Assembly: GCA_005799825.1 (NCBI GenBank)
Contig: SYFT01000090.1
Location: 1 to 44,658 of the forward strand
Direction of reading: 5' to 3'
From: Acidobacteriota bacterium
GTDB taxonomy: Bacteria; Acidobacteriota; Vicinamibacteria; Vicinamibacterales; SCN-69-37
Length of the DNA stretch: 44,658 nt
Shown: piece by piece, positions 41,975 through 44,658 of the stretch
How positions within the stretch are numbered: the stretch's first letter is position 1
How the letters are laid out: each line of letters begins with the position of its first letter
The notes under the pieces: generated by a model
What the model saw: the letters and a program-made list of their open reading frames with translations, nothing else
The model's database searches: none
Told to the model about the DNA's origin: nothing
Made by a program: the position numbers and the translations under genes

Positions 41975-42598
41975 ATGTCACTCGACCCCTCCCCCGCGCC
42001 CAACCAGGCTATGGACGCCTTGATCGCACGCTGCCTGGCAGGTGACCAGGCCGCATGGGAGGAGATCGTGCGGACACATCGTCGCAAAATTTTCAACCTG
42101 GCGTATAAGTTCGTCGGCCGGCATGACGAAGCGGAAGACCTCACCCAGGATGTGTTCATCAAAATCTTCAAGGCGCTCCACACGTTCGACCGCCGCGCCA
42201 ACTTCCAGACCTGGCTCATCAGCATCAGCCGGAACCTCTGCATCGATCACTACCGCTCGGTCCGCAAGGAACGCGCAACGATGGCCAGGGGCGCTGACGC
42301 GTCGGAGCTGTCGCCGGTCTCCCATGAGCGCACACCACTCGGAGAACTCGAACAAGTCGATCTGAAGTCGCTCATCCGCCAGGCGCTGGCGGAGCTGCCG
42401 GCCAGGCTGAGTCAGGTCGTGACGCTGCGCGACCTGCAGGAGTTCTCGTACAAGGAAATTGCTGATCAGCTGGGACTTCCCGAAGGCACCGTCAAATCGC
42501 GTATCAATCGAGGGCGGCTTGAACTAGCCAGTCAAATCCGCCGTCTTCAATCTCACAGGCCGACAGGCTCCATGGCTTCGCGCGGAGGAAACGAATGA
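41975..42598 (+). CDS. Sigma-70 family (ECF-type) RNA polymerase sigma factor
   Basis: 207-aa ECF sigma factor with region 2 (about residues 12-95; RKIFNLAYKFVGRHDEAEDLTQDVFIK and FQTWLISISRNLCIDHYRS) and region 4 (about 135-190; LPARLSQVVTLRDLQEFSYK and EGTVKSRINRGR). A typical ECF operon would encode a zinc-finger anti-sigma factor next; here the next gene is a STAS protein, overlapping by ATGA. The ATG 41975 lies 20 bases after a good promoter. Regulon unknown. Confidence 0.92.
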   Translation: MSLDPSPAPNQAMDALIARCLAGDQAAWEEIVRTHRRKIFNLAYKFVGRHDEAEDLTQDVFIKIFKALHTFDRRANFQTWLISISRNLCIDHYRSVRKERATMARGADASELSPVSHERTPLGELEQVDLKSLIRQALAELPARLSQVVTLRDLQEFSYKEIADQLGLPEGTVKSRINRGRLELASQIRRLQSHRPTGSMASRGGNE

Positions 42599-42936
42599 AT
42601 GTTACGACTTCTCGTCACGGCAACGTAGTGGTGGCCCACGTCACCGAAACACGGCTGACTTATCCCATCCTTGCTGACTTTGCGACCACGGTGGCCGGCC
42701 TCGTGGCCGCGGGGGAAAAGCAAATCCTCGTGGACCTCTCCACGGTCGGTTATGTGGACAGCGCCACAATTGGCTGCCTGATGGACCTCTACCGGCAGGC
42801 CAGCACCGCTGGGGGCCAGTTCAAACTCTCAGGCGTGCAGAAGCGGGTCGAGACGATGCTGACCATGACTGGGGCCCACAACTTCCTTGAGGTCTACGGA
42901 GACCAGGCGTCGGCGTTGGCCAGTTTCGGAGGCTGA
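42595..42936 (+). CDS. STAS-domain anti-sigma-factor antagonist-like protein
   Basis: 113-aa single STAS domain, the fold of SpoIIAA/RsbV anti-anti-sigma factors. The beta-alpha core is VVVAHVTETRLTYPI, KQILVDLSTVGYVDSATIGC and FKLSGVQKRVETMLTMTG. Ser56 in VDSATIG is at the usual phosphorylation position. Such proteins are normally controlled by a HATPase anti-sigma kinase, which is not present in this operon. The start overlaps the sigma-factor stop (ATGA), implying co-regulation. Confidence 0.9.
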   Translation: MNVTTSRHGNVVVAHVTETRLTYPILADFATTVAGLVAAGEKQILVDLSTVGYVDSATIGCLMDLYRQASTAGGQFKLSGVQKRVETMLTMTGAHNFLEVYGDQASALASFGG

Positions 42937-42937
42937 G

Positions 42938-43216
42938 ATGCGAACGATCACCACCAGCGCCGGCACCCCTGTGAACACCGATGGCGACGTGCTCGCCGTC
43001 ATCGAGACCATTTCGCGCGATCTCGCTCGGCGGGCCGACCTCGACTACGGCTTTGAGGAAGTGGAGCACGAGTTCCAGCATCTGATCAACCAGCTCACGC
43101 CGGAAGAGCTGCGGGTCTATCTCAAGGAAAGCCTGTTCATGAGCTTCAATCGGTTTGAAAATGAACGGCTGATGGCCGTGGTGCGCCGGGCCGGCGAAGC
43201 CACAGACGGCGACTGA
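42938..43216 (+). CDS. Hypothetical helical protein (92 aa) in the sigma/STAS operon
   Basis: Starts at ATG 42938, one base after the STAS stop, and ends 19 bases before the convergent lpxC stop. The product is acidic and mostly helical (DVLAVIETISRDLARRADLD, GFEEVEHEFQHLINQLTPEE, RFENERLMAVVRRAG), with no membrane segment, no Cys and no signal peptide. I do not recognise a family. The tight operon makes a role together with the sigma and STAS proteins plausible, including a non-classical anti-sigma or adaptor, but this is inference. Confidence 0.75.
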   Translation: MRTITTSAGTPVNTDGDVLAVIETISRDLARRADLDYGFEEVEHEFQHLINQLTPEELRVYLKESLFMSFNRFENERLMAVVRRAGEATDGD

Positions 43217-43235
43217 AGAGTCGGGGATGCGCCGC

Positions 43236-44135
43236 CTAGCGGGCGGACTGACGGACGGGAACGGCCACCGCCGCTGCCGGAACGTGTTCGCGCGAGTCCA
43301 CCAGACGCCACGCGTCGGGCCGGCGGAGGAGCTCTTTGGCGAACGCCGCATGCAGGGCATGACCGCCCCGCTGCACCACCAAATGCCCGCGAATCGGGTG
43401 CCCCACCAGGGCCAGGTCGCCAATCGCATCCAGCATCTTGTGCCGCACAAATTCATCGTCAAACCGCAGCGGGTTCAGCACACCGGTCTCGCCAATCACC
43501 ACCGCGTTGTCGAGGGAACCGCCCAGGGCCTGTCCGCGCTGGCGCAGGATTTCCACTTCCTTGAGGAAGCCGAATGTGCGCGCCGGCGCAATTTCATCCA
43601 CGAACGTTTGTTCGTTGATATCGAGCGTCATCTCCTGATGGCGCAGCAAGGGGTGGTCAAAGCTGATGGTGTAACTGACCTTGAAGCGATCCGACGGGTG
43701 CAGCGCGATCCGCTTGTCTCCGTCACGTACTTCAACCGTCGACAGCATCTCCATCGTCTGCCGGGGCGCGGCCAGTTCTCGTGTCCCAGCGCTCTGGATC
43801 AGATACACCCAGGGCGCGGCTGAGCCATCCATGATGGGCACTTCGGCCTGATTCAGTTCCACCAGGACGTTGTCCACACCAAGAGACGTCAGGGCCGACA
43901 GCAGGTGCTCTACGGTCTCGACCGACGCATTACCCTTCCGCAGACCTGTCTGAAGTTGCTGAACAGCCCCGAGACAGGAGACATCAGCCGGAATCTCCAC
44001 GCCAAGGTCGGCGCGCGAGAACCTGATTCCGAAGTTGGCCGGAGCCGGCTTGAGAGAAATCGACACTCGCTGGCCGGAATGGAGACCAATCCCGGTGCAG
44101 GAGGCGACTTTGCGAAGGGTGCGTTGAGCAGGCAT
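43236..44135 (-). CDS. lpxC: UDP-3-O-acyl-N-acetylglucosamine deacetylase
   Basis: Zinc deacetylase for the committed step of lipid A biosynthesis, showing a lipopolysaccharide-type outer membrane. The 299-aa product (from ATG 44135) has zinc ligands H77 (VEHLLSAL), H232 and D236 (RHKMLDAIGDL), and catalytic H259 (GGHALH). Also present are GIGLHSG near the N-terminus and SLDNAVVIG. A GTG at 44150 is an alternative start. It converges with the 92-aa gene and lies downstream of the AT-rich gap after uvrA. Confidence 0.95.
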   Translation of the reverse strand: MPAQRTLRKVASCTGIGLHSGQRVSISLKPAPANFGIRFSRADLGVEIPADVSCLGAVQQLQTGLRKGNASVETVEHLLSALTSLGVDNVLVELNQAEVPIMDGSAAPWVYLIQSAGTRELAAPRQTMEMLSTVEVRDGDKRIALHPSDRFKVSYTISFDHPLLRHQEMTLDINEQTFVDEIAPARTFGFLKEVEILRQRGQALGGSLDNAVVIGETGVLNPLRFDDEFVRHKMLDAIGDLALVGHPIRGHLVVQRGGHALHAAFAKELLRRPDAWRLVDSREHVPAAAVAVPVRQSAR

Positions 44136-44150
44136 CGAGAACGCTGGCAC

Positions 44151-44327
44151 CGTGCCTATAGCAATCTCGCTGCCAACTCCAGTTGATATGTGACAAGACC
44201 ACCTAAAGCATTCAAATAGAAAGACTTATACATGCAATTTAGGAACAGCAATTTTGCCAGCTCACTGCTTGTGTGGCCGATAAGCCACATAACACGCCCG
44301 TTGGCTTGTGTGCTTCCTGACACAGCG
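44151..44327. other. AT-rich intergenic block between uvrA and lpxC
   Basis: This 177-base gap is clearly less GC-rich than its surroundings, especially about 44160-44260. It contains a 6-bp inverted repeat (TGTGGC/GCCACA, 44272-44289) and a 9-base direct repeat (GCTTGTGTG at 44267-44275 and 44304-44312). A minus-strand frame crosses it without a stop, but no known family is visible. It presumably contains the lpxC promoter; I could not place it with confidence. Confidence 0.5.
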
Positions 44328-44658
44328 TCACGAAACCGCTGCCGCGGGTCCTGCCCAGAGTGCAGGTCCCAGGTACTGACCGGTGGCAGAGCCCGGGGTG
44401 CGGGCAATCACTTCGGGAGGCCCGGCGGCCACCACCTGTCCACCGCCCTGCCCTCCCTCCGGTCCAAGATCGATCACCCAGTCGGCGCACTTGATGACGT
44501 CCAAATTGTGCTCAATCACCACCACCGTATTGCCTTGTTCCACCAGGCGGTGGAGCACATCCAGCAGCTTGCGCACATCCTCGAAGTGCAGGCCCGTCGT
44601 CGGCTCGTCGAGGCTGTACATGGTGCGGCCCGTCCCTCGACGGGCGAGCTCGCGCGAC
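44328..44658 (-). CDS. uvrA: Excinuclease ABC subunit A, C-terminal end (5' part outside window)
   Basis: DNA-damage recognition ATPase of nucleotide excision repair. The 110 visible codons hold the end of the second ABC domain: [20 protein letters not shown] (Walker B), [20 protein letters not shown] (H-loop), and [21 protein letters not shown]. This is followed by a short tail ending at 44328. The frame is open to the right edge. The sequence matches UvrA closely; other ABC proteins lack the LGPEGG block. Confidence 0.95.
   Translation of the reverse strand, partial: SRELARRGTGRTMYSLDEPTTGLHFEDVRKLLDVLHRLVEQGNTVVVIEHNLDVIKCADWVIDLGPEGGQGGGQVVAAGPPEVIARTPGSATGQYLGPALWAGPAAAVS

Noticed and set aside
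41920-42243. N-terminal extension of the LysA frame
   Set aside because: It is antisense to the sigma-factor gene, has no conserved residues, and the GTG at 41919 has a ribosome binding site and a normal family N-terminus.
1-44658. CRISPR arrays, tRNA or rRNA genes, complete insertion sequences
   Set aside because: No regularly spaced repeats, no tRNA cloverleaf signatures in the gaps and no transposase genes were seen; the CCATTGG repeats are too short and irregular for CRISPR.

Overview
The window is a GC-rich (well over 60% by eye), densely coded bacterial chromosome segment with an outer membrane: lpxC, an OprO/P-type porin, other beta-barrel proteins and many secreted enzymes. A DUF5916 outer-membrane protein, a decayed MacB/FtsX-type permease of the duplicated 'ADOP' kind and the secreted peptidase repertoire suggest Acidobacteriota, most likely Vicinamibacteria. 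That placement is an inference from gene families; there is no rRNA in the window to confirm it.

Positions 1-6.7 kb hold a phosphate-scavenging cluster on the minus strand: porin, PstS-like binding protein, PstC and PstA (PstA runs off the left edge). Candidate Pho-box-like direct repeats precede the porin and pstS, and a strong hairpin lies between pstS and pstC. Positions 6.5-16.9 kb are accessory: a 63-aa protein, a DUF5916 outer-membrane protein, a barrel-like protein gene split by a frameshift, a SRPBCC plus NAD(P)-binding/DUF2867 pair, a 52-aa membrane peptide between CCATTGG repeats, and a large secreted TIM-barrel protein. Positions 15.5-19.0 kb (minus) hold a D-amino-acid module: DgcN-like DUF1611 protein, DgcA/dipeptide-epimerase-like enolase-superfamily enzyme, and a secreted N-acyl-D-amino-acid deacylase. 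Positions 19.1-24.3 kb contain secreted enzymes (S9 peptidase, Tat-exported class V aminotransferase) between gene remnants: an ADOP permease, a fragment of a TPR/kinase-type regulator, and an HTH protein with a stump of receiver domain.

From 24.3 kb the content becomes housekeeping: an ABC-F ATPase; an NtrB/NtrC-like pair; a minus-strand operon dprA-topA-trmFO-xerC; a TPR protein and a lipoprotein; the ribosome/GTPase operon rplU-rpmA-obgE-nadD-rsfS; comF converging on lysA-tmk; an operon of sigma factor, STAS protein and unknown 92-aa protein; lpxC; and the 3' end of uvrA. Many junctions are ATGA/GTGA/TGATG overlaps, implying translational coupling.

The points most worth following are the DgcN/DgcA/deacylase module, the sigma-STAS-92-aa operon with no visible anti-sigma gene, the CCATTGG repeat family with a long potential hairpin, the frameshifted outer-membrane gene, and an AT-rich unexplained block between lpxC and uvrA. 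No CRISPR array, complete insertion sequence, rRNA or tRNA was seen.
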